Assembly (NCBI RefSeq): GCF_002563715.1
Contig: NZ_PDJJ01000001.1
Location: 3,038,001 to 3,102,000, forward strand
Direction of reading: 5' to 3'
From: Isoptericola jiangsuensis
GTDB lineage: Bacteria > Actinomycetota > Actinomycetes > Actinomycetales > Cellulomonadaceae
DNA length: 64,000 nt
The notes beneath the pieces are model-generated. The model ran no database searches and was not told the origin of the DNA. It was given only the letters and a program-made list of their open reading frames with translations. Position 1 is the first letter of the stretch, and every line of letters starts with the position of its first letter. Shown piece after piece: positions 18,150 to 27,243 of the stretch. Both the position numbers and the translations under genes were made by a program.

Positions 18150-18341
18150 GGAGCCCTGCACACGCCGCCGACGGCTCGTTTCCCCAGCCATGCGTCCGAA
18201 CTTCGGACGTGCCCGCGAGCGTGGTCAACTACAGTCGGTCCTGGCACCTCGGGGTGCCGACCCGAGGTCCATGCCTGGCACGAGGCGAGCCGAAGGGTGC
18301 CGCACGGCCCCTGGCCCGTCCGTGATGCACGGAGGAGAAAG

Positions 18342-19589
18342 ATGAGCAGCGCCGAAGCGGCCCGACCGACCCCCCTGCCCAACCGGGCGGTGTTGTTCCA
18401 CATCGGCCTGATGAAGACCGGGACGACAGGCCTGCAGAACGCCGCCACCGCACTCCGCCCCGAGCTGCTCGCCCAGGGGGTGCGCTACCCCGGGCGTTCC
18501 GTCAATCATCGCAGCGCCGTCAACGACTTCATGGGGCATTCCTGGGGCTGGGGCACCACACCCGTCGCAGGCGCCTGGGCCAAGCTCCGGCAGGAGATCG
18601 ACCGGGACACCGAGAACAAGATCTGGATCTGCCACGAGTTCGGTGCGAACGCCGACGACGCCACCGCGGCGCGGTGGCACGAAGAGCTCGGCGAGCGCGC
18701 GCACGTCGTCGTCACGCTGCGCGGCTACGGCTCCCTCCTGCCCTCGGTCTGGCAGCAGACCACCAAGGAGGGCGACCGCTGGCCCTTCGAGACCTGGCTC
18801 ACCGAGATGCTGTCGGACGAGCCGTCCGAGGACCTGCGACCCTTCACCGACCGCCACGACCAGGGCGCCGTCGTGACCCGCTGGGCGAAGGCGTTCGGGC
18901 CCGAGAACGTCACCGTCGTCGTCGTCGACAAGTCCACGCCGACCCTGCTGTTCGACGCCTTCGAGGCGATGCTTGGCCTCGAGCCCGGTCTGCTGGGCAC
19001 GGCAGAGCTCGACGCCAAGGCGTCGAACCGCGGCATGTCGGTCGAGGAGGCGGAGTTCCACCGCGTCCTCAACCTCAGGCTTCGCGACCAGCTCACGTGG
19101 CTCGAGTACTGCAAGTGGTTCCGCGACTCCGCCTCGACGTCCCTGCTGCGCCGTCGACGGCCCGGCCCTCACGACACGCGCCTCGTGCTGCCCCGGTGGG
19201 CGGCGGAACGCGCCGACGAGCGGGCCTACCGCTACGCCGAGCAGATCTCCGCCGCCGGCGTGCGGGTGGTCGGCGACCTCGAGTTGCTCACGGCCCCGGC
19301 ACCGTCCGTCGAGGACCCCGTGATGACCGCCGACGTGGTCCCCATCGACGCCGCGGTCGAGGCGCTGCTGGGCGTGATGCGCCAGGGTCGCCGCGACGAG
19401 GCCCGACTCGACGCCGCACGGACCGAGCTCGAGCAGGTGCGGGCAGACCTCACGCGCACCCGGGCCGAGCTGAAGAAGGCACGAAGCGGGCGGGAAGCGG
19501 CCTCGTCGCGCTCGCTCGACGAGGCGAGCGGTCGAGAGCTCGCGCACGAGCTGCGCGCCCGCGTGGGACGCCGACTTCACCGCGGCTGA
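18342..19589 (+). CDS. Sulfotransferase-like protein 1
   Basis: The 415-residue protein starts at ATG 18342 after GGAGGAG. Near the N-terminus HIGLMKTGTTGLQNA is a P-loop of the kind that binds the 5'-phosphate of PAPS in sulfotransferases (K, T and G conserved). VVVTLRGYGSLLPSVWQQT supplies the Arg/Ser region corresponding to the 3'-phosphate site, and VTVVVVDKST is a core strand. The last 60 residues are a charged probable coiled coil (ARTELEQVRADL onward). A close paralogue lies at 48008-49243. The sulfate-activation genes begin 1.1 kb away on the other strand, and wall-polymer genes flank it on both sides, so a sugar or polymer acceptor is likely. The acceptor is unknown. Confidence 0.72.
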   Translation: MSSAEAARPTPLPNRAVLFHIGLMKTGTTGLQNAATALRPELLAQGVRYPGRSVNHRSAVNDFMGHSWGWGTTPVAGAWAKLRQEIDRDTENKIWICHEFGANADDATAARWHEELGERAHVVVTLRGYGSLLPSVWQQTTKEGDRWPFETWLTEMLSDEPSEDLRPFTDRHDQGAVVTRWAKAFGPENVTVVVVDKSTPTLLFDAFEAMLGLEPGLLGTAELDAKASNRGMSVEEAEFHRVLNLRLRDQLTWLEYCKWFRDSASTSLLRRRRPGPHDTRLVLPRWAAERADERAYRYAEQISAAGVRVVGDLELLTAPAPSVEDPVMTADVVPIDAAVEALLGVMRQGRRDEARLDAARTELEQVRADLTRTRAELKKARSGREAASSRSLDEASGRELAHELRARVGRRLHRG

Positions 19590-19607
19590 CTCCAGGCGCC
19601 ACGAGAG

Positions 19608-20618
19608 CTAGCGGGGCGGAGCCGTGGCGTCGCGGACCGCAGGCGTCTTCTCCGGCTCGGGCTGCCCCTCGTTCACGTGCAGGTAGCTGCTCGAGATGTG
19701 ACCCACGTCGATCGCCCACACCCCGGCTCGGGCCAGCCGGCTCGCGAGGATGGTCCCCGCCGGGCCCAGCGCGATGAGGACGAGCTCGTCCGACGCGCGG
19801 GCGACGATCTCCTTCTCCAGGCGATCGATCTCCTCGAAGGCGTGCCGAGGAGCCGCCCAGAGGTGCTCCGCACCGGCGATGTTGTCGAAGAGGCCCGGGA
19901 CCAGGTCGAACCTCGACCCCTCGCCCGTCACGACCAGGACGTGCTCGCCGTCCCACACCTCCCGCCACAGCCGAACGGCGTCCTCGCCGAGCTCGCTGAA
20001 GCAGGCCGGACGCGACACGTGGCTGTTGCCGAACTGCTGGCCCTCGGGAACCATCCGCCGCACGTCCTCCCAGACGAGCTCCCAGACGGCGCTGTTGTGC
20101 GCCGTGCGGAAGCTCTGGGGCCATCCGAGGAGCAGGGCGTCGGGCGCAGGTGTGCTGAGGGTCTCCCGCAGCGCGGCACGGAGCTCCGCGCTGTTCCGCT
20201 GGAACCCGAGGTGGTAGAGCGGGTCGACCATCAGGCGGAACTCGCCGTCGCCGAACCGTGCGAAGCTGACTCGCTTGCGCGCCAGCAGCTCGAGAGTCTG
20301 GCGGAGGGTCATCTGCCGACGCGCGCTGAAGTCGAGGACGTCGCTCATCGTCGCCGCCGTCGACGACACGCGGAGCGTCCTGAGCTCCTTCCTGCTGGCC
20401 TCGACGTCGGCTCGAATCGTCCCGATCTCGCCGTTCAGACGATCCATGCGGGACGAGAGCGCGGTCGTCAGCTCGGCGACCTGCTTCTCCAGCTGTCCGG
20501 CGCGGCGTGCCGTCCGCCGGGAGGCGGCGAGCTGTTTCTCACCCACGGACCGGATGCGGCGCAGCTCCTTCAGCACGTCGCTCGCCACCCGTGCGCCGGG
20601 AAGTCGGAAAGTACCCAT
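19608..20618 (-). CDS. GT-D fold glycosyltransferase with N-terminal coiled coil
   Basis: The 336-residue protein has about 90 N-terminal residues of heptad-like charged sequence (GQLEKQVAELTTALSS, MDRLNGEIGTI) and then a GT-D domain (former DUF1792). FARFGDGEFRLM carries the Gly-Asp-Gly-Glu motif that replaces the DXD motif in this fold; GNSHVSRPACFSELG, DLVPGLFDNIAGAEHLW and LIALGPAGTILASRLARAG follow the family pattern. Known GT-D enzymes extend glycans on serine-rich adhesins or polysaccharides. Its stop faces the stop of the sulfotransferase-like gene 18 nt away. The ATG at 20618 is preceded by AAGG. The donor sugar is unknown; the coiled coil may tether it to another enzyme. Confidence 0.72.
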   Translation of the reverse strand: MGTFRLPGARVASDVLKELRRIRSVGEKQLAASRRTARRAGQLEKQVAELTTALSSRMDRLNGEIGTIRADVEASRKELRTLRVSSTAATMSDVLDFSARRQMTLRQTLELLARKRVSFARFGDGEFRLMVDPLYHLGFQRNSAELRAALRETLSTPAPDALLLGWPQSFRTAHNSAVWELVWEDVRRMVPEGQQFGNSHVSRPACFSELGEDAVRLWREVWDGEHVLVVTGEGSRFDLVPGLFDNIAGAEHLWAAPRHAFEEIDRLEKEIVARASDELVLIALGPAGTILASRLARAGVWAIDVGHISSSYLHVNEGQPEPEKTPAVRDATAPPR

Positions 20619-20672
20619 CGATCAACCTTCACTTCGGTGTGGTGCGGCGTGGACCGCACCGGGACATGCAGA

Positions 20673-20702
20673 AGGCCGGGCCGTCCGAGGACGGCCCGGC
20701 CT
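20673..20702 (-). terminator. Terminator of the cysQDN operon
   Basis: A perfect 12-bp stem (AGGCCGGGCCGT, 20673-20684, with 20691-20702) closes a 6-nt loop, 11 nt beyond the cysN stop. A second smaller hairpin lies at 20641-20660. Confidence 0.75.
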
Positions 20703-20713
20703 GGCCACGGCTG

Positions 20714-22024
20714 TCAGGCCGAGCGGGGCAGGCCGCCGACCATGCCGGCCGCGACCGTCTTGTTGGTCGCCTCGTCCACGAGGATGAACGAGCCGGTCTG
20801 ACGGTTCTGCGTGTACGGGTCGACGAACAGCGGGACCGTGACGCGGAGCTGGATGCGGCCGATCTCGTTGAGCCGGATCTCGGTCGCCTCCTCGTCGCGG
20901 TGCAGCGTGTTGACGTCGACGCGGTAGTTGATGTCCTTGACCATGGCCCGCGCCCACCGGGACGTGTGCTTGATCGCGTACTTCTTGCCCTTGACCAGCG
21001 GGGCGGACTCGTCCATCCAGCAGATCTGGGCGTCGATCTCCTGCAGCGCCGCCGGCTTGTTGTTCGGCCGGGCGATCATGTCGCCGCGCGAGATGTCGAT
21101 CTCGTCGGCGAGCCGCACGGTCACGGACATCGGGGGGTACGCCTCCTCGACGGGCCCGTCCGCGGTGTCGATCGACTCGATGGTCGTCTCGAGACCCGCG
21201 GGCAGCGCCACGACGCGGTCGCCCGCCTTCATGACGCCCGACGCCACGGTGCCCGCGTAGCCGCGGTAGTCGCGCGCGTCGTGGGACTGCGGGCGGATGA
21301 CGTACTGGACCGGGAAGCGGACGTCCACCAGGTTGCGGTCCGAGGCCACGTGCAGGCGCTCGAGGTGGCTCAGCAGCGGCGAGCCGTCGTACCACGGCGT
21401 GTTCTCGGACCGGTTGACGACGTTGTCGCCCACCAGCGCCGAGATCGGGATGAACGTCAGGTCCGGGACGCGCAGGCGCGAGGCGAACTCCGTGAACTCG
21501 CGGCGGATGTTCTCGAAGACCTCCTCGGAGTAGTCCACGAGGTCCATCTTGTTGACGCAGACCACGATGTGCGGGACGCCCAGCAGCGTCGCGAGGAACG
21601 TGTGCCGCCGCGACTGCTCGATGACGCCCTTGCGCGCGTCCACGAGGATGAGCGCGACGTCGGCCGTCGAGGCACCGGTCACCATGTTGCGGGTGTACTG
21701 GATGTGCCCCGGGGTGTCCGCGATGATGAACTTGCGCTTCGGCGTCGTGAAGTAGCGGTACGCGACGTCGATCGTGATGCCCTGCTCGCGCTCGGCGCGC
21801 AGGCCGTCCGTGAGGAGCGCCAGGTCGGTGTAGTCGTTCCCGCGGTCCTGGGAGACCTTCTCGACGGAGTCGAGCTGGTCCTCGAAGATCGTCTTGGAGT
21901 CGAACAGCAGACGCCCGATGAGGGTCGACTTGCCGTCGTCGACGGAGCCGGCGGTCGCGAACCGCAGGAGGTCCACCGAGCCGTCGGTGAGGGCCTCGGC
22001 GGTGGTGTCGGTCGTGGTGGTCAT
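20714..22024 (-). CDS. cysN: Sulfate adenylyltransferase subunit 1 (GTPase)
   Basis: This 436-residue GTPase couples GTP hydrolysis to ATP sulfurylase, which makes APS from sulfate. G1 is GSVDDGKST, G3 is DTPGHIQY and G4 is NKMD, followed by the EF-Tu-like beta domains (VIRPQSHDARDYRGYAGTV, ISRGDMIARPNNKPA). There is no C-terminal APS-kinase domain, so this is CysN rather than a CysNC fusion; the kinase is encoded separately at 24966. ATG 22024 follows the cysD stop within 4 nt. The operon cysQ-cysD-cysN ends here at a strong hairpin. Confidence 0.95.
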   Translation of the reverse strand: MTTTTDTTAEALTDGSVDLLRFATAGSVDDGKSTLIGRLLFDSKTIFEDQLDSVEKVSQDRGNDYTDLALLTDGLRAEREQGITIDVAYRYFTTPKRKFIIADTPGHIQYTRNMVTGASTADVALILVDARKGVIEQSRRHTFLATLLGVPHIVVCVNKMDLVDYSEEVFENIRREFTEFASRLRVPDLTFIPISALVGDNVVNRSENTPWYDGSPLLSHLERLHVASDRNLVDVRFPVQYVIRPQSHDARDYRGYAGTVASGVMKAGDRVVALPAGLETTIESIDTADGPVEEAYPPMSVTVRLADEIDISRGDMIARPNNKPAALQEIDAQICWMDESAPLVKGKKYAIKHTSRWARAMVKDINYRVDVNTLHRDEEATEIRLNEIGRIQLRVTVPLFVDPYTQNRQTGSFILVDEATNKTVAAGMVGGLPRSA

Positions 22025-22027
22025 GGC

Positions 22028-22930
22028 TTAGAAGTAGCCCTCTCGCTTCCGGTCCTCCATGGCGGCCTCGCTCACCTTGTCGTCGCCACGCGTGGCGCCG
22101 CGCTCGGTGATGCGCACCGCCGCGATCTCCTCGACGATCTCGTGCAGCGTCGCGGCCTCTGACGCGACCGCGGCCGTGAGGTTCGCGTCGCCGACGGTGC
22201 GGTAGCGCACCGAACGGACCTCGGACGTCTCACCGTCCTTGAGGGGGGTGAACTCGTTCACGGCGAACAGCATGCCGCCGCGGTCCACGACCTCGCGCTC
22301 CTGGGCGAGGTAGAGGTCGGGCAGGTCGATGTCCTCGGCCGCGATGTACGACCAGATGTCCAGCTCGGTCCAGTTGGACAGCGGGAACACGCGGATCGAC
22401 TCGCCCTGGTGGACCCGGCCGTTGTACAGGCTCCAGATCTCGGGGCGCTGGTTCTTCGGGTCCCACTGGCCGAAGTCGTCGCGGAAGGAGAACACGCGCT
22501 CCTTGGCGCGGGCCTTCTCCTCGTCGCGGCGGCCTCCGCCGAACGCGGCGTCGAAGCCGTTCTTCTCCATCGCCTCGAGCAGGACGGGCGTCTGGATGCG
22601 GTTGCGCGACCCGTTCGGCTCCTCCTGGACGAGACCGCGGTCGATCGCGTCCGGCACGGACGCGACGACCAGCTGGATGCCGAGACGCTCGACCCAGCGG
22701 TCACGGCAGTCGAGCACGGTCTGGAAGTTCAGGCCGGTGTCGACGTGCATGATCGGGAACGGGATCCGCGCAGGTGCGAACGCCTTGGCCGCGAGGTGCA
22801 GCATGACGATCGAGTCCTTGCCGCCGGAGAACAGCAGCACGGGCCGCTGCATCTCGGCGACGACCTCACGGATGATGTGGATGCTCTCCGCCTCGAGGCT
22901 GCGGAGCTGGCTCAGGACGTGGGACGTCAC
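22028..22930 (-). CDS. cysD: Sulfate adenylyltransferase subunit 2
   Basis: The 300-residue catalytic subunit forms APS from ATP and sulfate together with CysN. Its PP-loop is LLFSGGKDSIVMLHL, followed by MHVDTGLNF, GGGRRDEEKARAKERVFSFRD and WTELDIWSYI, all standard for CysD. The GTG start at 22930 has GGAAGGTG upstream and overlaps the cysQ stop by 4 nt. The C-terminus (TRGDDKVSEAAMEDRKREGYF region) is also characteristic. CysD enzymes belong either to assimilation or to PAPS supply for sulfotransferases; here the neighbours favour the second role. Confidence 0.95.
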   Translation of the reverse strand: MTSHVLSQLRSLEAESIHIIREVVAEMQRPVLLFSGGKDSIVMLHLAAKAFAPARIPFPIMHVDTGLNFQTVLDCRDRWVERLGIQLVVASVPDAIDRGLVQEEPNGSRNRIQTPVLLEAMEKNGFDAAFGGGRRDEEKARAKERVFSFRDDFGQWDPKNQRPEIWSLYNGRVHQGESIRVFPLSNWTELDIWSYIAAEDIDLPDLYLAQEREVVDRGGMLFAVNEFTPLKDGETSEVRSVRYRTVGDANLTAAVASEAATLHEIVEEIAAVRITERGATRGDDKVSEAAMEDRKREGYF

Positions 22931-23823
22931 GACTGGGCACCTTCCTTGATCTCCACGCCGACCTCGCTGAGCGCCGCGCGCAGGTGCGCGGCCAGGGCCG
23001 GGTGGCAGACGAACAGATCGGGGAGCCAGGGATCCTGGCGGTTGTACTCGAGCGGCGTGCCGTCGAGGCGCGTGCACTCGTGGCCGGCGGCGAGGGCGAC
23101 CGCGACGGGCGCGGCCGAGTCCCACTCGTACTGGCCGCCGCCGTGGACGTACGCGTCGACGGTGCCGTCGACGACGGACACCACCTTGACGCCGGCGGAG
23201 CCCATCGGGACGAGCTCGACGTCGTCGCGCTCGGCGAGCGCGGCGACGAAGGCGGGCGGGCGGGAACGGCTCGCCGCGATCCGCAGCGGACGGTCGCCGG
23301 CCAGCACCGCGGCGACCGCGGCGTCCAGGTCGGCGGCCGACGACGGCTCGTGCGTCGTGTGAACAAGGTCACGGGCCGGCAGCGCGACCGCGCCGGCGGC
23401 GAGACCGCCGGGGCCGCCGGTCGCGTCGTCGGTCCCGCGGACCCACAGCGCCACGTGGACGGCGAAGTCGTCGCGCCAGGGGTCGGTCGGCGCGCCGTGA
23501 CCGGCGCGCTCGGCGAACTCGCGGGTGCCGTCGAGGGGATCGATGATCCAGACCCGGTCGGCGCCCGTGCGCGCGGCGTCGTCCTTGGCCTCCTCGGAGA
23601 GCACCGCGTCACCCGGTCGGGCCTGGGCGACGGCAGCCGCCAGCCAGGCCTGGGCCGCGGCGTCACCGGCGTCCTTGAGGGTCTTGGCGTCGAACGCGCC
23701 GCCGGCGGCGTCGACGTCGGAACGGAGACCGAGCAGCACCTCACCCGCGCCCCGTGCGAGGGCGGTCGCCAGCGGGCCGTCCCCCAGGGCGGGGTCCGGG
23801 AATGCCGGTTGTGGCGTGGACAT
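22927..23823 (-). CDS. cysQ: 3'(2'),5'-bisphosphate nucleotidase
   Basis: This 298-residue inositol-monophosphatase-fold enzyme hydrolyses PAP (and often PAPS) to AMP or APS, removing the product that inhibits sulfotransferases. Metal-binding motifs are visible: LSEEAKDD, the WIIDPLDGTREF signature and the late YEWDSAAPVAVALAAG. ATG 23823 is preceded by GAGGAG. An open frame continues upstream without a ribosome site. It is the first gene of cysQ-cysD-cysN. CysQ next to PAPS-forming genes and a locus full of sulfotransferase-like genes suits a PAPS/PAP cycle. Confidence 0.9.
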   Translation of the reverse strand: MSTPQPAFPDPALGDGPLATALARGAGEVLLGLRSDVDAAGGAFDAKTLKDAGDAAAQAWLAAAVAQARPGDAVLSEEAKDDAARTGADRVWIIDPLDGTREFAERAGHGAPTDPWRDDFAVHVALWVRGTDDATGGPGGLAAGAVALPARDLVHTTHEPSSAADLDAAVAAVLAGDRPLRIAASRSRPPAFVAALAERDDVELVPMGSAGVKVVSVVDGTVDAYVHGGGQYEWDSAAPVAVALAAGHECTRLDGTPLEYNRQDPWLPDLFVCHPALAAHLRAALSEVGVEIKEGAQS

Positions 23824-23880
23824 CGAGCTCCTCAAAGTCTCGGGCGTCGGCACAGGGATCTCCTGGAACCCGGCCGAGGT

Positions 23881-23886
23881 TACCAT
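23881..23886 (+). promoter_or_regulatory. TACCAT -10 box of the leader ORF
   Basis: TACCAT lies exactly 7 nt before an ATG at 23894, which predicts a leaderless transcript. The same bases on the minus strand read GGTAACCT, a possible -10 for cysQ, so the two sulfate operons may share overlapping promoters. Confidence 0.45.
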
Positions 23887-23893
23887 TCCGACC

Positions 23894-24013
23894 ATGCGTG
23901 CCTGCGTGCTGAACCGCCGTCCGAGACCGGGCGCCGAGCCCTCCCGGGGCACCCTCCGCGGACCGGGTCGCGCCGCCGGCGCGAACCCCGCGGCGACCGG
24001 TGCCGACGCATGA
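23894..24013 (+). CDS. Candidate leaderless leader peptide (39 aa) before the sulfate permease gene
   Basis: An ATG 7 nt after TACCAT opens a 39-codon frame beginning [13 protein letters not shown]. Its TGA overlaps the permease ATG as ATGA. The permease itself has no ribosome site, so its translation probably depends on ribosomes finishing this small frame. Cysteine-containing leaderless ORFs that sense cysteine are known upstream of sulfur genes in mycobacteria. This one has a single Cys codon at position 4 rather than a run, so regulation by cysteine is only a hypothesis. The rest is Arg/Pro/Ala-rich with no known motif. It could also be an untranslated leader. Confidence 0.4.
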   Translation: MRACVLNRRPRPGAEPSRGTLRGPGRAAGANPAATGADA

Positions 24014-24969
24014 TCGACATCGACCCGGGACTCGTCCTCGGCGGCCTCGCCGTCGGCTTCGTCGTGGGGCTGACGGGCATGGGCGGCGGCGCCCTCATGA
24101 CGCCGATGCTCGTCTTCGTGTTCCGCGTCGACCCGCTCGTGGCGGTGTCGAGCGACATCGTCGCGAGCCTGTTCATGAAGCCCGCGGGCGCGATCGTGCA
24201 CCTGCGCCGCCGCACGGTGAACCTGCAGCTCGTCCTGTGGCTGTGCCTCGGGTCCGTCCCCGCCGCGTTCTGCGGCGTGTTCCTCATCCGGGCGCTGCCG
24301 TTCGGGGACTCGCTCGAGGAGGGCCTCCTCGTCGTCCTCGGCTGCGCCCTGCTGCTGGCGTCCGCCGGGCTCGTGCTGCGCGCCGTCCTCGGCGCGCTCC
24401 AGCACCGCCGCGCCCTCGGGGAGGGACCGGCGGTGCCGACCGCTCCCGACGTCGTCGTGCGCAAGGTGCCCACGCTCCTGCTCGGCGCGGTGGCCGGGCT
24501 GCTCGTCGGCATGACGTCGGTCGGCTCCGGCTCGATCGTCATCGTCGTGCTCCTGCTCCTGTACCCCGCGCTCAAGGCCTCGCAGCTCGTCGGCACGGAC
24601 CTGGTCCAGGCCGTGCCGCTGGTCGCGGCCGCCTCGCTCGGGCACCTGCTGTACGGCGAGTTCTCCCTCGCCCTGACGACGTCCCTGCTCATCGGTGCGA
24701 TCCCCGGCGCCTGGTTCGGCGCCCAGGTGTCGAGCCGCGCACCCGGCGGCCTGATCCGCCGCGCGCTGGCCGTCCTCCTGCTCGCCTCCGGTCTCAAGCT
24801 GCTCGGCGCGTCGGTGGAGGTCGTCGTGGGCGCCACGCTCGCCGCGCTGGTCGGCGGCAACATCGCCTGGGTGCTCGTGCGCGACCGCCTCAAGAAGCTC
24901 CCGCCCCGGGCGCCGGCCGCGGACGCGGCCGTGCCCTCCACCCCGACGAAGGACCCCGACACCCCGTGA
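24010..24969 (+). CDS. TauE/SafE-family membrane permease (putative sulfate transporter)
   Basis: The 319-residue protein has about eight membrane helices in two related halves. Each half begins with the family motif: [20 protein letters not shown] near the N-terminus and [17 protein letters not shown] in the second half. TauE/SafE proteins carry sulfite, sulfonates or other sulfur anions. Here the gene overlaps cysC by 4 nt (GTGA) and diverges from cysQDN, so uptake of sulfate for activation is the most economical inference. The start at 24010 has no Shine-Dalgarno sequence and overlaps the stop of a small upstream frame. The cytoplasmic tail is Ala/Pro-rich. Confidence 0.8.
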   Translation: MIDIDPGLVLGGLAVGFVVGLTGMGGGALMTPMLVFVFRVDPLVAVSSDIVASLFMKPAGAIVHLRRRTVNLQLVLWLCLGSVPAAFCGVFLIRALPFGDSLEEGLLVVLGCALLLASAGLVLRAVLGALQHRRALGEGPAVPTAPDVVVRKVPTLLLGAVAGLLVGMTSVGSGSIVIVVLLLLYPALKASQLVGTDLVQAVPLVAAASLGHLLYGEFSLALTTSLLIGAIPGAWFGAQVSSRAPGGLIRRALAVLLLASGLKLLGASVEVVVGATLAALVGGNIAWVLVRDRLKKLPPRAPAADAAVPSTPTKDPDTP

Positions 24970-26177
24970 ACCTGCCTGCGACCACCCACGTCCTGACCGA
25001 CGACGAGCTCGACGCGCTCGAGCTCCACCTCGGCGGCGGCTCCCCCGCCCTGGAGACGGGCGCCGAGGCGAGCCCCGTGACCCTCACGGACGCCGAGAAC
25101 ACCCCGCTGGCCGTCCTGGACGGCGCCGTCGCGACGCCGGTCAAGCCGATCGCGCGCGCGGCCGGGCCGCACTGGGACGCCGCGCTGCGGCGCCCGGCCC
25201 GCGACGTCGCCGCCGACGTCCGCCGCGCCGTCGGCCCCGACGGCGACGTCCTCGCGGTCGTCGTCGACGAGGCACCGACGACGGCCGAGCTGGCGGCGCT
25301 GCCCGGGCTCGTCGCCGGTGCCGCGGCCGTGCTCGTCCTCGCGCCGGTGGCCCGCCGCTCCCCCGCGCCCGGCGCCCTCGGCGGTCCCGGGCTGACCCGG
25401 GTCGCGCTGGCCGTGCGCGACGCCGCCCGGGCGGCCGGCGCCCCGCGCACCGACGTCGTCGTGGTGCCCTGGGCCCACGGGCCGCTGGCCGATGCCGTCG
25501 CCTGCGCGCACGGCGCCGACCGGGCGGTCCGCCTGGCGGACTCGCGTCCCGCGACCGTCCAGGACGAGGTGGACGCCCTCGCCACCGTGCGGAGCCGCGC
25601 CGTCGAGGCCCTCTACCCGCCGGCGGTCGCCCGCGAGGTCGAGGACGCCGCGACGCACGCCCGCCGCACCGGCACCGTCGTGTTCTTCACCGGGCTGTCC
25701 GGCTCCGGCAAGTCGACCGTCGCCCGGGCGCTGGCCGCCGAGCTCGACGACGAGGGCGTCCGCACGACCCTGCTCGACGGCGACGAGGTGCGCCAGCACC
25801 TGTCCAAGGGCCTCGGGTTCGACAAGGAGTCGCGTGAGCTCAACGTCGAGCGCATCGGCTACGTCGCCTCGCTCGTCGCGCAGCACGGCGGCGTGGCCGT
25901 CGCGGCCCCCATCGCGCCGTTCGCCTCGGGGCGCGCCCGCGTGCGCGCGCTGGCCGAGGCCGCCGGGCGCTTCGTGCTGGTGCACGTCTCCACGCCGCTG
26001 GAGGTCTGCGAGGCCCGCGACCGCAAGGGCTTCTACGCGAAGGCACGCGCCGGGGAGATCGCCGAGTTCACCGGCATCTCCTCCCCCTACGAGACCCCCG
26101 ACGACGCCGACCTCGTCATCGACACCTCGCAGGTGTCCGTGGAGGAGGCCGTCGCACTGGTTCGCGCCGTGGTGTAG
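24966..26177 (+). CDS. cysC: Adenylylsulfate kinase with N-terminal ATP-sulfurylase-like domain
   Basis: This 403-residue protein phosphorylates APS to PAPS, the sulfate donor. The C-terminal kinase begins near residue 235: Walker [30 protein letters not shown], the [12 protein letters not shown] block and the [16 protein letters not shown] substrate loop. The first 200 residues ([15 protein letters not shown], then an Ala-rich alpha/beta region with [10 protein letters not shown]) resemble the PUA-like and catalytic parts of single-chain ATP sulfurylase but lack a clear HXGH-type active site, so this part may be degenerate or regulatory. GTG 24966 overlaps the permease stop. A kinase separate from CysN, together with no reductase nearby, favours PAPS use in sulfation. 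Confidence 0.9.
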   Translation: MNLPATTHVLTDDELDALELHLGGGSPALETGAEASPVTLTDAENTPLAVLDGAVATPVKPIARAAGPHWDAALRRPARDVAADVRRAVGPDGDVLAVVVDEAPTTAELAALPGLVAGAAAVLVLAPVARRSPAPGALGGPGLTRVALAVRDAARAAGAPRTDVVVVPWAHGPLADAVACAHGADRAVRLADSRPATVQDEVDALATVRSRAVEALYPPAVAREVEDAATHARRTGTVVFFTGLSGSGKSTVARALAAELDDEGVRTTLLDGDEVRQHLSKGLGFDKESRELNVERIGYVASLVAQHGGVAVAAPIAPFASGRARVRALAEAAGRFVLVHVSTPLEVCEARDRKGFYAKARAGEIAEFTGISSPYETPDDADLVIDTSQVSVEEAVALVRAVV

Positions 26178-26186
26178 CCGCCGCGC

Positions 26187-26230
26187 ACGGGTGTGACGCG
26201 CCGGTCCTCGGACCGGCGCGTCGCACCCGT
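26187..26230. terminator. Bidirectional terminator between cysC and tagH
   Basis: Two 21-nt arms (26187-26207 and 26210-26230) pair with one wobble around a 2-nt loop. They lie between convergent genes, and the last base touches the tagH stop codon. Confidence 0.85.
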
Positions 26231-27243
26231 CAGGCCGAGCGGCGAGCGACGTCCTTGCGGGCTGCCTTCCCGCGACCCGCCCCCGCGCGCTGGGGCTTGT
26301 CGGTGCCGCGTACCCGCCGCTGGCCACCGGCACCACCGCCGGTGCGCGCCTCACGGTTCGCTCGCACGAACTGCTTGTAGGCGCTCGCGACCTCGTCCAC
26401 GTGACCGTCCATGACGAGTCGGCCCTGGTGCATCCACAGCACGCGGGTGCACATCGCCTCGATCGTCGAGATCGAGTGGCTCACGAGGAACACCGTGCCC
26501 GCCTGCCGACGCACCTCGTCGATCCGCGCCTTCGACCGCGCCTTGAAGGCTGCGTCGCCGGTGGCCAGCGCCTCGTCGACCATGAGGATGTCCGGGATGG
26601 CGGCAGAACTGATGGCGAACCGCAGGCGCGCGGCCATGCCTGACGAGTAGGTCTTCATCGGCAGGTCGACGAACTCGCCGATGTCGGCGAACTCCACGAC
26701 CTCGTCGAACTTGTCGTCGATCTCCTTCGGGGTCATACCGAGCGCGAGACCACCGATCTCGATGTTCTTCGCGCCGGTCATCTGGGGCATCAGTGCCGCG
26801 TTGACACCGAGCAGCGCGGGCTCTCCGTCCACCCACACCGAGCCCTCGTGCGGCGGGATGAGCCCCGTGATCGCCCGGAGCAGGGTCGACTTGCCGGAAC
26901 CGTTGATGCCGACGATGCCGATGGACTCGCCGTGCCGCGCCACGAAGGACACTCCGCGGACGGCGTGCACCTCGCTCACGGCCCCGACGTGCTGGCGGCC
27001 GGCGCCGAGGATCCGCTGGACGAGCTTGCGCCGCGGCGGCTTGACGTCCTGAACATGCACGCCGGACTGCTTCGCGCTGTCCCGCTGCTTGCCGCCGAAG
27101 ACGCGGAAGACGACGTGCAGGTCGTCGACGACCAGGCAGGGGTCGCCGAGCGGGATCTCGACCGCGTGCTGACCGCGGTCGTCGTCCTCGTCCTCCATGT
27201 CGAAGTCCAGGTGCGCGTCGGCCTCGACCACGTCGTCAGTCAC
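26230..27243 (-). CDS. tagH: Teichoic-acid/polysaccharide ABC exporter ATPase
   Basis: The 337-residue ATPase drives export of a wall polymer across the membrane. Walker A is GINGSGKST, signature YSSGMAARLRFA, Walker B ILMVDEALATGD and switch LVSHSIST; the block GLIPPHEGSVWVDGEPALLGV is typical of the TagH/Wzt group. A 30-residue acidic leader and a basic Gly/Arg-rich tail flank the core, and there is no carbohydrate-binding Wzt domain, which resembles TagH more than Wzt. GTG 27243 follows GAGGAGAGG and overlaps the permease stop by 8 nt. The exported substrate is presumably one of the polymers made by the surrounding genes. Confidence 0.88.
   Translation of the reverse strand: MTDDVVEADAHLDFDMEDEDDDRGQHAVEIPLGDPCLVVDDLHVVFRVFGGKQRDSAKQSGVHVQDVKPPRRKLVQRILGAGRQHVGAVSEVHAVRGVSFVARHGESIGIVGINGSGKSTLLRAITGLIPPHEGSVWVDGEPALLGVNAALMPQMTGAKNIEIGGLALGMTPKEIDDKFDEVVEFADIGEFVDLPMKTYSSGMAARLRFAISSAAIPDILMVDEALATGDAAFKARSKARIDEVRRQAGTVFLVSHSISTIEAMCTRVLWMHQGRLVMDGHVDEVASAYKQFVRANREARTGGGAGGQRRVRGTDKPQRAGAGRGKAARKDVARRSA

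Noticed and set aside
20714-22024. CysNC fusion
   Set aside because: CysN ends normally without a kinase domain; the kinase is encoded separately at 24966.
22927-23896. N-terminally longer CysQ starting near 23896
   Set aside because: The frame is open, but GAGGAG before ATG 23823 and the start of homology fix the shorter form.
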